Of a DNA stretch of 64,000 bases, positions 46,084 through 54,257 are shown one piece after another; position 1 is the stretch's first letter; every line of letters starts with the position of its first letter. Under the pieces are notes generated by a model. It worked only from the letters and a program-made list of their open reading frames with translations. It had not been told where the DNA came from and made no database searches. The translations under genes and the position numbers were made by a program. This stretch comes from Saccharospirillum alexandrii (GTDB lineage: Bacteria > Pseudomonadota > Gammaproteobacteria > Pseudomonadales > Natronospirillaceae): assembly GCF_004000275.1 (NCBI RefSeq), contig NZ_RCIP01000004.1, forward strand, positions 186,001 through 250,000. The letters run 5' to 3'.

Positions 46084-46278
46084 ATGTACGTATGCTTATG
46101 CAAAGGCGTGACCGACAGAGACATCGAAGAACAAGCGATTCAGGGCGCTGACTACAGCGACGTGCGTCGTGAGTTGGGTGTAGCGACCGACTGCGGTGCC
46201 TGCGGCCAGCTGTGCAAATCCCTGTTGCGTCAATTCGAAGCAGACGCCGTCGCCAACGTAGAGTTCAGCGCAGCCTAG
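46084..46278 (+). CDS. bfd: Bacterioferritin-associated ferredoxin
   Basis: A 64-residue [2Fe-2S] protein. Four Cys ligands are placed as in Bfd: MYVCLCKGV at the start and DCGACGQLC at residues about 38-46. Bfd reduces bacterioferritin to release stored iron and is usually Fur-repressed, which fits the box upstream. The C-terminal tail of about 10 residues is not conserved. No bacterioferritin gene is next to it. Confidence 0.9.
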   Translation: MYVCLCKGVTDRDIEEQAIQGADYSDVRRELGVATDCGACGQLCKSLLRQFEADAVANVEFSAA

Positions 46279-46321
46279 GCAGGCTGCGTTACCGCCTTTC
46301 TGTTAAAACCCTTCCCTCGCG

Positions 46322-46972
46322 TTACAAAATTACGAAAAATACCACTGAGAAGAAGTGCAGTACGCTGCCGGCCAGCACGAACAGATGCCAGATAGCGTGG
46401 TTGAACGGCCAACTCTTACGCATGTAAAACACCACACCCAGGGTGTAAGACAAACCGCCCGCTACCAGTAGCCATAACCCGGTGGTCGGCAAGGCGTCCA
46501 GCAGCGGCTTCATCGCCAGCACCACCGACCAGCCCATTACCAGGTACAACGCCACCATCAGCCCGTGAAAACGGCGCAGCTGAGTCAGATGCACCACCGT
46601 GCCAAACAGTGTTAACCCCCAAACAATGCCAAACAACGTCCAGCCCCAGGGCCCGCGCAGGGTAACCAGGGTGAACGGCGTATAGGTGCCGGCAATGAGG
46701 TACAGAATGGCGATGTGATCGAGCCGCTGCATGATGCTGCGAATGCGCGGGCTCTGAATGGCGTGGTACAGCGTAGAGGCGCTGTACAGCATGATCAGCG
46801 TGGCGCCGAATATGGCCGTGCTGACGATGTGCCAGGCATCACCGTGCAGGGCCGACAACACCACCATGACCACCAGGCCGGCGATAGAGAGCATGGCACC
46901 GAGGCCGTGGGTGAGGCTGTTGGCCCATTCTTCAAGTTTGGTATAGCGGGGTAGTTCCATCGAACTGGACAC
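46322..46972 (-). CDS. Hemolysin III / PAQR family membrane protein
   Basis: A 216-residue protein with seven hydrophobic helices. ANSLTHGLGAMLSIAGL, SASTLYHAIQ and FNHAIWHLFVLAGSVLHFF carry the Ser/His residues that bind metal in the Hly-III/PAQR family. Despite the name a toxin role is unproven, and homologues such as YqfA affect membrane lipid or fatty-acid homeostasis. It starts at GTG 46972 with CAGGAAA upstream. Confidence 0.88.
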   Translation of the reverse strand: MSSSMELPRYTKLEEWANSLTHGLGAMLSIAGLVVMVVLSALHGDAWHIVSTAIFGATLIMLYSASTLYHAIQSPRIRSIMQRLDHIAILYLIAGTYTPFTLVTLRGPWGWTLFGIVWGLTLFGTVVHLTQLRRFHGLMVALYLVMGWSVVLAMKPLLDALPTTGLWLLVAGGLSYTLGVVFYMRKSWPFNHAIWHLFVLAGSVLHFFSVVFFVIL

Positions 46973-47269
46973 GTTTGGTTTCCTGAGAAAAGCAATGCAA
47001 TGAGTATAGGTGTTATGGCAAAGATGATGCGGCCGAACCGTGACTCTGCAATGACAAAGCCAGCATTAAGGCGGGCGGGGCAACAATACCGCTCTGGGGC
47101 GAGCACCTGTGTCGGCCCATCATAAACCGGGCCGGTGCCGAAAGGTGGGAAAAGGGTTTATAAACTGGCCCCGGGCTGCAACAATAGCCAAAATGTAATA
47201 AAACAACATAATCCCTCCCGGCCCGTTTTCCCCAAAACCCGGGAGCCCAACCCCCGAGATCGCAGCACT

Positions 47270-48229
47270 ATGAAGCCCATTCTCTGTTTTGGCGAATTAC
47301 TGATCGACTTTCTGAACTTCAACACCGCACACGAAGGCGGCTTCGCCCTGCCAGAGTTTCGCCAATACCCCGGCGGCGCTCCGGCCAACGTAGCCGCCGC
47401 CGTAGGTCGATTGGGTGCCGCCGCCCGCTTTGTGGGCCAGGTAGGCGACGACCGCTTTGGCCAGTTCCTGACGAACGCCATGAAACAACTGAACGTAGAC
47501 ATGAGCTACCTGGGCGTACACCCAACCGCTCACACCCCCCTGGCTTATGTATTCCTGGATGACAGCGGCGAGCGCAGCTTCGAATTCCTGCGTCACAACT
47601 CCGCCGACGTAGTGATGACCCCATCCGACCTGCCCAATGCGGCATTCGATGGCGCAGGCACCTTTCACTTCTGCTCCAACACCCTAACCGACGAATACAT
47701 CGCCGAAACCACCCAGGCCGCCATTACCAAAGCCCGCGCCCAAAACGCCGTGATCAGCTTCGACGTAAACCTGCGCCACAACCTCTGGCCCAACCGCCAG
47801 GTAGACCCCGCCATGATCCAGCGCTTCCTGCGCATGGCCGACATCATCAAAGTATCCCGCGAAGAGGCCGACTGGATTGAAGCCAATGGCTTTGCCGTAA
47901 GCGACTGGCTGACCACAGCCCAAGCCGTATTCATTACCGACGGCGCCGAAGCCATTGAGATTCAAACCCCCAAAGGCCAATACCGGGTGAGCCCGCCTAA
48001 GGTGAAAGCGGTGGATACGACTGCGGGTGGCGATGCCTTTACCGGTGGCTTACTGCTGGCGCTGAATGGACGTGACCTGGAAGCGTTTAAAGAGAGTGAC
48101 TGGGAAGCGGCGACAAGCTTTGCAGCCGCGTGTGGCGCAGTAGCCGTAAGCCGGCCCGGGGCATTACCGGCATTACCAGAGTGGACCGATGTAAAAGAAG
48201 CCTGGCCATTTGGTGAAGTCCCGATATAA
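47270..48229 (+). CDS. PfkB family fructokinase
   Basis: A 319-residue ribokinase-fold sugar kinase. The N-terminal signature is PGGAPANVAAAVGRLGA, and the catalytic segment DTTAGGDAFTGGLL contains the base Asp. FGELLIDFLNFN at the start is typical of fructokinases (ScrK-like). It would phosphorylate fructose brought in by the Frc importer encoded at 30-34 kb, although the genes are not linked. ATG 47270 is the usual family start; the frame is open further upstream. It is the last normal chromosomal gene before the integron. Confidence 0.9.
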   Translation: MKPILCFGELLIDFLNFNTAHEGGFALPEFRQYPGGAPANVAAAVGRLGAAARFVGQVGDDRFGQFLTNAMKQLNVDMSYLGVHPTAHTPLAYVFLDDSGERSFEFLRHNSADVVMTPSDLPNAAFDGAGTFHFCSNTLTDEYIAETTQAAITKARAQNAVISFDVNLRHNLWPNRQVDPAMIQRFLRMADIIKVSREEADWIEANGFAVSDWLTTAQAVFITDGAEAIEIQTPKGQYRVSPPKVKAVDTTAGGDAFTGGLLLALNGRDLEAFKESDWEAATSFAAACGAVAVSRPGALPALPEWTDVKEAWPFGEVPI

Positions 48230-48470
48230 ACGCTCACCTCCCAACTCTCCCAGTAAGAGGCCAGTCCCCTGGGCGACAGGAAGCAAAACAGAGCTGAGAT
48301 CATTCCTCCGTTCCCCTCCCAAAGCCCATTAAGGAGCCTCCGGGGAGAGGGGGCGCAAACGACACCTCTGGAAACATAAATACTTGCCAAGTTCGCACCA
48401 GAGTGCCATGGTAAACAAACAACTTATTTTTGCCTTGGTGTGCCCTGTAACCGGCCGGGCGGTAGCGAAT

Positions 48471-48967
48471 TTAATCGACGTCCACTGGGCTCACCATACC
48501 TCTCTCATGCAAGCCCACAACGTGGGTATAGATCTGAGTCGTCTCCAGAGACGAGTGCCCCAGAATTTCCTGCATATTCCGTAAATCGGTGCCCTGGCAA
48601 TGACCCTTTTTACTTCGTCTTGTGATAAAACCGTAGGAAGTTTTCTGGGCTTATTGGCCTGCTGAAAGTCCAGCTCGCCGATTTCCTGTTTTAAAAATTC
48701 CCTGAAGAGAAAAACCAGGGCGTTCAAGGCCGTGCGTTGTGTATTGATCGCGGTAAAGCGCTCTATCGCCAGATGGCTTAAGAAAGGCTCTATATCACTG
48801 GGTTGCATTTCAATGGGGCTGGTATACCCGTGAAATTTGATGAACCGTTTTATCCACAGGCAATAGGTTTTCTCCGTTCTGTAGGCCAAACCGCGAGAGC
48901 GTATGAACACAGTCACCCTGTCCATGAAGCGAGTTGATGTTGAACAAACAGGTTTGGGGACATCCAT
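48471..48967 (-). pseudogene. intI: Integron integrase, catalytic core deleted
   Basis: The start ATG at 48967, with AAGGA upstream, opens a normal IntI N-terminal domain for 124 residues (FMDRVTVFIRSRGLAYRTEK, later [17 protein letters not shown]). At about 48595 the frame jumps directly to the last 40 residues, readable in another frame as [19 protein letters not shown] and ending at TAA 48471-48473. IntI proteins have about 320 residues, so about 160 are gone, including the catalytic Arg-Lys-His-Arg residues and the IntI-specific patch. Only the terminal Tyr region remains. The junction also shifts the frame, so no active recombinase can be made. Confidence 0.92.
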
Positions 48968-48992
48968 GGCTAGTTTCCTTGTCACTAGATAG

Positions 48993-49008
48993 CTGTATAA
49001 ACATACAG
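48993..49008. promoter_or_regulatory. LexA (SOS) box of intI
   Basis: CTGTATAAACATACAG fits the gammaproteobacterial LexA consensus CTGT-N8-ACAG exactly. It lies 25 bp upstream of the intI start, where LexA controls many integron integrases. It is intact although the gene is broken. Confidence 0.92.
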
Positions 49009-49060
49009 TTACCAGCCATCGATGTTTGAGCATTTGATCACATAACAAGCCTAAGTCGCG

Positions 49061-49283
49061 ACGCTGATATCTGGATATGCCGGGGATATGCGTCGCGTGA
49101 GACGCTGATATCGGAAATAGTCGTCTGAAGCGACGGTTTTGTCAGATTTGATATGCGCTTTGAAACGAGTTGAATTATCACGCCTAGCCCGTTGTTGCTG
49201 GGTCTTAGCGGTATGGTGTGGTAGGTTTCAAACTTAATTTACCGAAATCAGCGTCGGAAACGACGATGAATAAACTGTTAGGC
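49061..49283. other. attI-like recombination region
   Basis: This stretch lies between the LexA box and the first cassette and has no ORF. It contains two exact copies of ACGCTGATATC (49061-49071 and 49102-49112), similar to the accessory direct repeats that bind integrase in attI1. It ends in GTTAGGC (49277-49283), a perfect GTTRRRY core where the first cassette joins. The exact left boundary is not determined. Confidence 0.7.
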
Positions 49284-49303
49284 TTAATAAGCATGGAGAA
49301 ACA

Positions 49304-50029
49304 TTGAGTACCGCGAGGTTATTGGTCGACAGAAGAGAGCGCAGGCTGCTATTGGTTGCCGCAGGGGCTTTTCTTCTGTTGTGTTTAATCGAGGCAAGAC
49401 TTCCTCTGCCAGAGTATTTATCGGGAACGATTCTTGAACCAATTCTCGTAAGCGACGCTGCTCGAAGTATAAGTGCCGGGGTTCTGGTCAGCCTTGTGGC
49501 GGCGTATATATTCTATCTTCTGATTGACTATTTTCCTCGGTCAGCCAAGGAAGCAAAGTCGATTTTTGTTCTGAATTCGTTGCTTGCAGCAGTGCTTGAT
49601 TCTTATGATCGATGTCGTGTTTTCGGGCACGAAACAGCGCTACCTCATGTTCAGAGGCATGTTCTAGAGGATGATTGGCTGGAGCAGACGATTGTCGACA
49701 TAAAGGATCGGAACGCAAAATTTCTTCCGCTAAAGTTGGCCATGCAGACTGCACACACACGCTTGGATGACTTTAGAAATGCATTGGTTTTGGCTGTCAA
49801 CCTATCCCCAGAGCGTGCGCTTCAGTGGTTGGTCATCATCGATAAGATAAGGCTCTTTGCCGAGAGCTACGGGGAACAGCCAGAGGTGCCGGAGGATAAG
49901 ATACATCTGGCTGACAGTGAGTCAGACGAAAACCCCCTCCGATTGTATAAAGGAGATCTGGGGTTTCGCTTTCTGGAAGTTGTTGAGGAATCGCAAAGAT
50001 GGCTGCAACAGAATGGCCCTAAAGCCTAA
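49304..50029 (+). CDS. Cassette 1: two-TM membrane protein of unknown function
   Basis: A 241-residue protein starting at TTG 49304 with TGGAGA eight bases upstream. Two membrane helices (about 14-28 and 51-72) are followed by a 160-residue cytoplasmic helical region with DRCRVFGHETALPHVQRHVLEDDW and RNAKFLPLKLAMQTAHTRLDDFRNALVLA. I do not recognise the family. It is the first cassette, the position that would be best expressed from an integron promoter. Confidence 0.7.
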   Translation: MSTARLLVDRRERRLLLVAAGAFLLLCLIEARLPLPEYLSGTILEPILVSDAARSISAGVLVSLVAAYIFYLLIDYFPRSAKEAKSIFVLNSLLAAVLDSYDRCRVFGHETALPHVQRHVLEDDWLEQTIVDIKDRNAKFLPLKLAMQTAHTRLDDFRNALVLAVNLSPERALQWLVIIDKIRLFAESYGEQPEVPEDKIHLADSESDENPLRLYKGDLGFRFLEVVEESQRWLQQNGPKA

Positions 50030-50107
50030 CAAGTGCAGGCACGGCGACGCCCATTACATTGCGCCTTCGGCTCCATTCCATGGGCGCGCATGCTGCAAGC
50101 GTTAACT
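50024..50107 (+). repeat. attC site of cassette 1
   Basis: 84 bp. Starts GCCTAAC (perfect RYYYAAC), overlapping the CDS stop, and ends GTTAACT. The inner arms (GCACGGCGACGCCC and GGGCGCGCATGCTGC) can pair imperfectly. Confidence 0.85.
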
Positions 50108-50131
50108 TTCTTTATAGAAAATGGAGTCGAA

Positions 50132-50503
50132 GTGTATACCGGCTTTGAAATCTGCAAGACTCTAAAATCGTCTGAAAAGTGCATACTCTTACGTGAATAC
50201 AAGTCTGGGGTATTTCATACTCATTTTCACAAGCACATTCCTAGCAACAGGTTAAGTGTGGATGGCGCATTTGAATTCTTAAAAACGTTAATTGTCAAGT
50301 ATTCTTCATTGGGAGACTCCGAGATACTGAGGTGTTATCTAAATAAACGAAAAGGCTCTCCCGAGAGCATTCAACTCCTTACAAGTGCTGTTGAATACCC
50401 AGAACCAGGGGTCATTCGAAAGTACTTTAGTCATGGTGACTTGAGTTCTTGGTATGATGAAGTAATAGATAAGTCCAAGTTCCGCACCGGCCATGAAAGT
50501 TAA
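50132..50503 (+). CDS. Cassette 2: hypothetical protein
   Basis: About 123 residues, read from GTG 50132 with GGAG upstream; the open frame extends back into the attC site. It is soluble and basic, with HTHFHKHIPSNR and an alpha/beta pattern. No family is recognised. AT content is clearly higher than in the chromosomal genes. Confidence 0.6.
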   Translation: MYTGFEICKTLKSSEKCILLREYKSGVFHTHFHKHIPSNRLSVDGAFEFLKTLIVKYSSLGDSEILRCYLNKRKGSPESIQLLTSAVEYPEPGVIRKYFSHGDLSSWYDEVIDKSKFRTGHES

Positions 50504-50592
50504 CAAAAAATGAACTTCGTGCGTAAACACCGCTACGCACTGGACTCAATCACGCTGGCGAGTAATTTCACCGGTTATTTTGGGCGTTAACT
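50498..50592 (+). repeat. attC site of cassette 2
   Basis: 95 bp, from AGTTAAC at the CDS stop to GTTAACT. The arms are less regular than in the other sites. Confidence 0.75.
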
Positions 50593-50597
50593 GCACT

Positions 50598-50993
50598 ATG
50601 AAGATCGAAACTCACGGCCTAAATTGTCAGATTGAATTCGCAGCTCCAGATAGAGAGGGTTGGCAACGTGCAAAAGTGAAAATCGCGGTTCCGAATTTCA
50701 ATGGAAGTTTTGCGTGTGAGCTTCAATCTGAAGAAATTGAATACCTCCGGCAGCAGTTACTACAACTGGAAAGCCAGTTGGGCAAAGAAGCATCTATTGA
50801 ATGGCAGAATTTAGAAGACAATATTTTTCTTAGCCTAAAACTCGATAGGCAGGGAAATGTCGAAGGTGTATATAAGTTTAGTGCCAATGTTATTTCTATT
50901 GGTCCAACTCTGTCTGGCGAGTTTAATGCGGATCAGTCATATTTAATAAAATGGGCTAACCAGTTAAAAGGGGTTGCGAGTGTCGGCTGTTAA
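50598..50993 (+). CDS. Cassette 3: small protein resembling WapI/DUF6228-type immunity proteins
   Basis: 131 residues from ATG 50598. The pattern is a beta-rich N-terminus (AKVKIAVPNFNGSFACELQSEEI), a helix (EYLRQQLLQLESQLG), then paired strands (NIFLSLKLDRQGNVEGVYKFSANV). Small polymorphic-toxin immunity proteins and the next cassette share this order. The resemblance is by pattern, not by diagnostic motif. It begins six bases after the attC core. Confidence 0.55.
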   Translation: MKIETHGLNCQIEFAAPDREGWQRAKVKIAVPNFNGSFACELQSEEIEYLRQQLLQLESQLGKEASIEWQNLEDNIFLSLKLDRQGNVEGVYKFSANVISIGPTLSGEFNADQSYLIKWANQLKGVASVGC

Positions 50994-51077
50994 CAAGCCG
51001 CTCAAATTCGTTCCGGCCACAAAAAGCGTGGCCTCCACCGGACTCGCTAACGCTCGCCGTTTAGCGGGGCGTTAAGC
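50988..51077 (+). repeat. attC site of cassette 3
   Basis: 90 bp ending in GTTAAGC, a perfect GTTRRRY core. Central arms TTCGTTCCGGCCAC and CCACCGGACTCG resemble those of cassettes 20 and 25. Confidence 0.85.
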
Positions 51078-51087
51078 ATCAGAAAGT

Positions 51088-51489
51088 ATGAGCTACGATA
51101 TCGAATTACCGAACCCGTTTTGGTTTGGATTTAAAATCAATGAAAGCGAAGATCGTTTGCCTTCAATTGGCTGCGAGGTAGAACTGAAACTTGAAATTCC
51201 CAGAGGGGTATTTTCTTACACCGCTAAGGAAATCTGGTTTGAGTGCGCGGTTTTTGATGAGTTTTTGGTGCAATTAAAAGGATTGAAAGCCGGCCAAATC
51301 AGTAAAGCTCAGTTCTACGATATGGATCGAGAAATAGTGCTTTCATTTACTAAAGATGAAGTTGAGTTGTCAGTTCATCGAATACACAGCGAAATTGGCT
51401 CGGGTTATATGGAGTTCAAGCGGGATTTTGATCTTGATATGGTTAACCAGCACATTGAGCATTTAGAAGGTTTTGCAAAGTGGTGGTAG
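51088..51489 (+). CDS. Cassette 4: small protein of the same layout as cassette 3
   Basis: 133 residues from ATG 51088. Same order of elements as cassette 3: strands (EVELKLEIPRGVFSYTAKEIWFEC), helix (FDEFLVQLKGLKAG), strands (REIVLSFTKDEVELSVHRI), and an acidic C-terminal helix (DMVNQHIEHLEGF). Sequence identity between the two is low, so they may be distant homologues. A WapI-like immunity role is possible but unproven. Confidence 0.55.
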   Translation: MSYDIELPNPFWFGFKINESEDRLPSIGCEVELKLEIPRGVFSYTAKEIWFECAVFDEFLVQLKGLKAGQISKAQFYDMDREIVLSFTKDEVELSVHRIHSEIGSGYMEFKRDFDLDMVNQHIEHLEGFAKWW

Positions 51490-51493
51490 CAAT

Positions 51494-51591
51494 GCTTAAC
51501 AAGTCAAAGCACGCGGACTTGGCAAAGCTGTCACCTTTTTTGTTCCAAAAAAGCCGCCAACTTCACCAATCCGGTGTTTGAGACGTTAGAT
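51494..51591 (+). repeat. attC site of cassette 4
   Basis: 98 bp, from GCTTAAC to GTTAGAT, both perfect matches to the attC ends. It begins four bases after the stop codon. Confidence 0.88.
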
Positions 51592-51610
51592 GTCCAGGAA
51601 TTAGTCTGCT

Positions 51611-52018
51611 ATGAACAAATATCAAAAGGCAATGTTTAACGCATATTGGTTCCCGGTAACTTTGTTTTATGTTTTTCCAAATGTTGTGCTCATGTTTTTA
51701 GCTTGGCCTCTTAAAGTGTCAGAAGTAGTTCAATATTTTATACCATTTTTAGTCGTATTTTTTCTAACCGGTTTTCTATTGGCTCCTTTTATTGGGCCTA
51801 AGGTGGTTAGCCACAAGGGCTGGTCATTCTTTATGGCTTTTATATGTATGTTTACTGCATTATTGGCTTATATTTTTGGGATGTCCGCGCCCAATTTTGA
51901 GCATCTTGAGTTTGGATTAATTATTGTACTATTTTTGGCAATACTTGGTATTTTTCCAACTTTGTTGGGAGGCATGTTTTATATTGGGGCTTGTGAGCGT
52001 GTATCGAAGGTCACCTAA
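51611..52018 (+). CDS. Cassette 5: four-TM membrane protein
   Basis: 135 residues, almost all hydrophobic, with four predicted helices (about 14-34, 41-61, 70-92, 97-125). VSHKGWSFFMAF is a polar link between helices 2 and 3. No family is recognised. Confidence 0.65.
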   Translation: MNKYQKAMFNAYWFPVTLFYVFPNVVLMFLAWPLKVSEVVQYFIPFLVVFFLTGFLLAPFIGPKVVSHKGWSFFMAFICMFTALLAYIFGMSAPNFEHLEFGLIIVLFLAILGIFPTLLGGMFYIGACERVSKVT

Positions 52019-52096
52019 CAATGCAAATCAAGGCGACGGCTTTTACGTTTCGGCAACGCCTACACTACAAAGCCGCGCTTGTTTGCGGCGTTATGC
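52013..52096 (+). repeat. attC site of cassette 5
   Basis: 84 bp, ACCTAAC to GTTATGC. The central part CGGCTTTTACG...CACTACAAAGCCGCGC groups it with the sites of cassettes 12 and 14. Confidence 0.85.
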
Positions 52097-52106
52097 ATGA
52101 GGGATC

Positions 52107-52577
52107 ATGGAAATACCAGAAAGTATGAAAGACGAATTGGCGGCATGGAATAGTGGGAAAGGAATTGACCTTGAGTCATGGGTAGGCTGTGAAGGCAACT
52201 TTAAGCTCGCTGTAGGTTACGCATCCATATTTTGGCCAAACTTTGTCGAGTTCGAGGGCTACATATTCACGGAGGGGTTCTCCAAAGACTCTGTCCGAGG
52301 ATTCGAGTCGCAGAAAGGTAGCACGCCAAAGTCCGTAGAGTGGGTGATCAACCATCTGCATATAGCAGATATACAGCACTACGGCTGCAGCGACATTGCG
52401 AAGGACAAGCTGCTCGTCATCGGCAAGACTCTCAAGGAAATCTATGAGCTGAAACTCAGAGCGCTCTTTCCTGAAAAGCCGTGCATAGTGGAGTTCTACG
52501 TACCAGACGATGAAGATGACCTGATGGACTATCAGGTATCTTTCTGGCAGGCCAAGCACGAGGCAGATAATGCATAA
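52107..52577 (+). CDS. Cassette 6: hypothetical soluble protein
   Basis: 156 residues from ATG 52107, GGGA upstream. Acidic, with FKLAVGYASIFWPNFVEFEGYIF and VEWVINHLHIADIQHYG as its most regular segments. I cannot assign a function. Confidence 0.6.
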   Translation: MEIPESMKDELAAWNSGKGIDLESWVGCEGNFKLAVGYASIFWPNFVEFEGYIFTEGFSKDSVRGFESQKGSTPKSVEWVINHLHIADIQHYGCSDIAKDKLLVIGKTLKEIYELKLRALFPEKPCIVEFYVPDDEDDLMDYQVSFWQAKHEADNA

Positions 52578-52643
52578 CAATCGCAGGCACTGGGACAAAA
52601 TTTCCGCTGCGCTCCAAATTTGCCCGTGCTGCGGGCGTTAAGA
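52572..52643 (+). repeat. attC site of cassette 6
   Basis: 72 bp, GCATAAC to GTTAAGA. Closely matches the site of cassette 22 (both begin AACAATCGCAGGCAC and share TTCCGCTGCGCT). Confidence 0.88.
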
Positions 52644-52647
52644 GTCT

Positions 52648-52941
52648 ATGAGATTCGTAGTCCGTACATTTGATAACCCAGCTCGGATAGCAATTCGAGA
52701 AGAGTATATGCAAGCGCATCTCGATTATTTAGCCGAGAATGATCAGGAGATCCTGGTGGCTGGATCACTTCGAGAATCTCCTTCCAATAGCCCAATTGGC
52801 GCACTCTGGATTATTGAAGCAGAGTCGGAAGGTCGCGCTACGCAGTTAGTAGAGAGAGACCCCTTCTTTAGAAAAGGACTCAGAAATAATTATGAGCTAT
52901 TGTACTGGTCAAAAGCATTTCCGCATTTGGTCACTGTGTAG
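52648..52941 (+). CDS. Cassette 7: YciI-like (YCII) domain protein
   Basis: 97 residues with the YCII pattern: REEYMQAHLDYLAEN after the first strand, DQEILVAGSLRESP, then GALWIIEAESEGRATQLVERDPF and a final RNNYELLYWSK strand. The conserved His-Asp pair of the family is seen as H29 to D31 and the RDPF motif near residue 70. YCII proteins are small ferredoxin-fold enzymes or accessory proteins, often of uncertain substrate. It lies four bases past the preceding attC. Confidence 0.85.
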   Translation: MRFVVRTFDNPARIAIREEYMQAHLDYLAENDQEILVAGSLRESPSNSPIGALWIIEAESEGRATQLVERDPFFRKGLRNNYELLYWSKAFPHLVTV

Positions 52942-52942
52942 C

Positions 52943-53000
52943 TCTTAACAAGCAAAGGCACTGCGACTCGTTTCACTCGCACGTGCTGTGATCGTTAAAT
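52943..53000 (+). repeat. attC site of cassette 7
   Basis: 58 bp, TCTTAAC to GTTAAAT. Nearly identical to the 58-bp site of cassette 10 (GGCACTGCGACTCGTT...GTGCTGT). Confidence 0.85.
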
Positions 53001-53015
53001 CAAAAGAGGGAAGCA

Positions 53016-53522
53016 ATGAGCCGTTTATTAATAATTTTGTGTGGGATAATTCCCTGCTTTTCAGATGCAGACTACTTTAGAGTATTGGTCGGCTACGAAT
53101 GTGATCAAACGTCCAATGAATTATCGGTAACCTATCGTGGAGCTTACAATGAGGCAGGTGATTTATTGATTGAAAGCAAGACTTCTACGCAGTGGACTCC
53201 TTGGTCACTTATAGAAACGATGGAGAATGAAGATAGGATCGGCACGTTAAAGACAATTGAAGCATCTTGTGCTCTTTTAGGAAAACGCTATAAAATACTT
53301 ATAGGCCCTATTCCAGGAAACATGAATATACAAGGTAGATGTGGTGCGGTAATGACTGCATGGGCAGAAATCCGACAAGGAAGCACTGTTTTGGTTCCTA
53401 GACGTGAACTTGAATCAGATTGTCATGACTTTGACACGCCAGTTACAACTGACATAATTTTAGATGCAAAAACAGATAGAATTGAGTTTAAAACTATCAG
53501 TAAAAATGAATTTTACATGTAA
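53016..53522 (+). CDS. Cassette 8: exported hypothetical protein
   Basis: 168 residues from ATG 53016, GAGGGAAG upstream. A short N-terminal hydrophobic run (RLLIILCGIIPCFS) looks like a signal peptide. The rest is beta-rich with five Cys that could form disulfides (YECDQ, ASCALLG, GRCGAV, ESDCHD). No family is recognised. Confidence 0.6.
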   Translation: MSRLLIILCGIIPCFSDADYFRVLVGYECDQTSNELSVTYRGAYNEAGDLLIESKTSTQWTPWSLIETMENEDRIGTLKTIEASCALLGKRYKILIGPIPGNMNIQGRCGAVMTAWAEIRQGSTVLVPRRELESDCHDFDTPVTTDIILDAKTDRIEFKTISKNEFYM

Positions 53523-53548
53523 AAGTTGTTTGTTGGTTACCAGGTCAG

Positions 53549-53611
53549 ATTTAACAAACCATTGTAATTGACTCGGGAAAAGCCTCTCGCAATTAAATAG
53601 GGGCGTTATGC
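53549..53611 (+). repeat. attC site of cassette 8
   Basis: 63 bp, ATTTAAC (perfect) to GTTATGC. Unusually, it lies 26 bp after the stop rather than overlapping it. Confidence 0.8.
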
Positions 53612-53624
53612 ATAAAGGTAAACC

Positions 53625-54257
53625 GTGAGCATTCTCGAAGAAGCCTGGGAACAGAGAGAGCAAAAAATATATAAATCCCTTATAGGAAATATGGGAGAAG
53701 GAATATATACGCTCTCTTTCGATCTCTTTAAAAATCAATTTGGACGTGAGTCAGTAGACCCAACTTGGCTCCATTACGGCGTTTTCAAATGTCCGCCATC
53801 GAACGAAAGAAATACATGGGTGTACATATCATCGGGTATGTCTAATCCCTGGTACGCTGAAGATAAAGAAGAGTACTCTGGTTTAGGAACTGAGCTTATT
53901 CTTGAAACCGAAACAGACGTTTCCTGGGGAATACCGCTTGTTCAGTCACTTGTTGCATTCAACATATTGGTTTCCGTGGGCCATTTTGGGGAAAAACCAT
54001 TACTTGAGCACTGGGCACGTATTCCCCAGCCAATTGAGCCGAACATTAGCAATTTGGTCTTAGGCATTCCCAAACATTTTCCCGAGAGTATAGAGCTTGT
54101 TTCGGGTAAAGTTGATCTGCTTCAAATTATCGGTATTACGAAGGAAGAGTTTATCTTCGCTCAAGAAAAAGGATCACCTGCTATCTGTGAGCTCCTAATA
54201 GAACGCGCTATATATCCAATTACCAATCCAAATAGGCGCAGCACAATAAATGCATAA
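53625..54257 (+). CDS. Cassette 9: suppressor of fused (SUFU) domain protein
   Basis: 210 residues from GTG 53625. The bacterial SUFU pattern is present: WLHYGVFKCPPSNERNTWVYISSGMSNPW, GLGTELILETE, and PLVQSLVAFNILVSVGHFGEKPLLEHWARI. Bacterial SUFU proteins are found among immunity proteins to polymorphic toxins, so this may be an orphan immunity gene in a mobile cassette. No toxin gene is next to it. Confidence 0.8.
   Translation: MSILEEAWEQREQKIYKSLIGNMGEGIYTLSFDLFKNQFGRESVDPTWLHYGVFKCPPSNERNTWVYISSGMSNPWYAEDKEEYSGLGTELILETETDVSWGIPLVQSLVAFNILVSVGHFGEKPLLEHWARIPQPIEPNISNLVLGIPKHFPESIELVSGKVDLLQIIGITKEEFIFAQEKGSPAICELLIERAIYPITNPNRRSTINA

Noticed and set aside
48230-48470. Gap between fructokinase and intI remnant
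   Set aside because: No ORF, hairpin or repeat could be supported. It contains purine/pyrimidine-rich stretches only.
49041-49283. Could 49041-49283 be a long attC (CATAACAAG ... GTTAGGC)?
   Set aside because: It is far longer than any other site and its ends do not pair. Its place beside intI and its direct repeats fit attI better.
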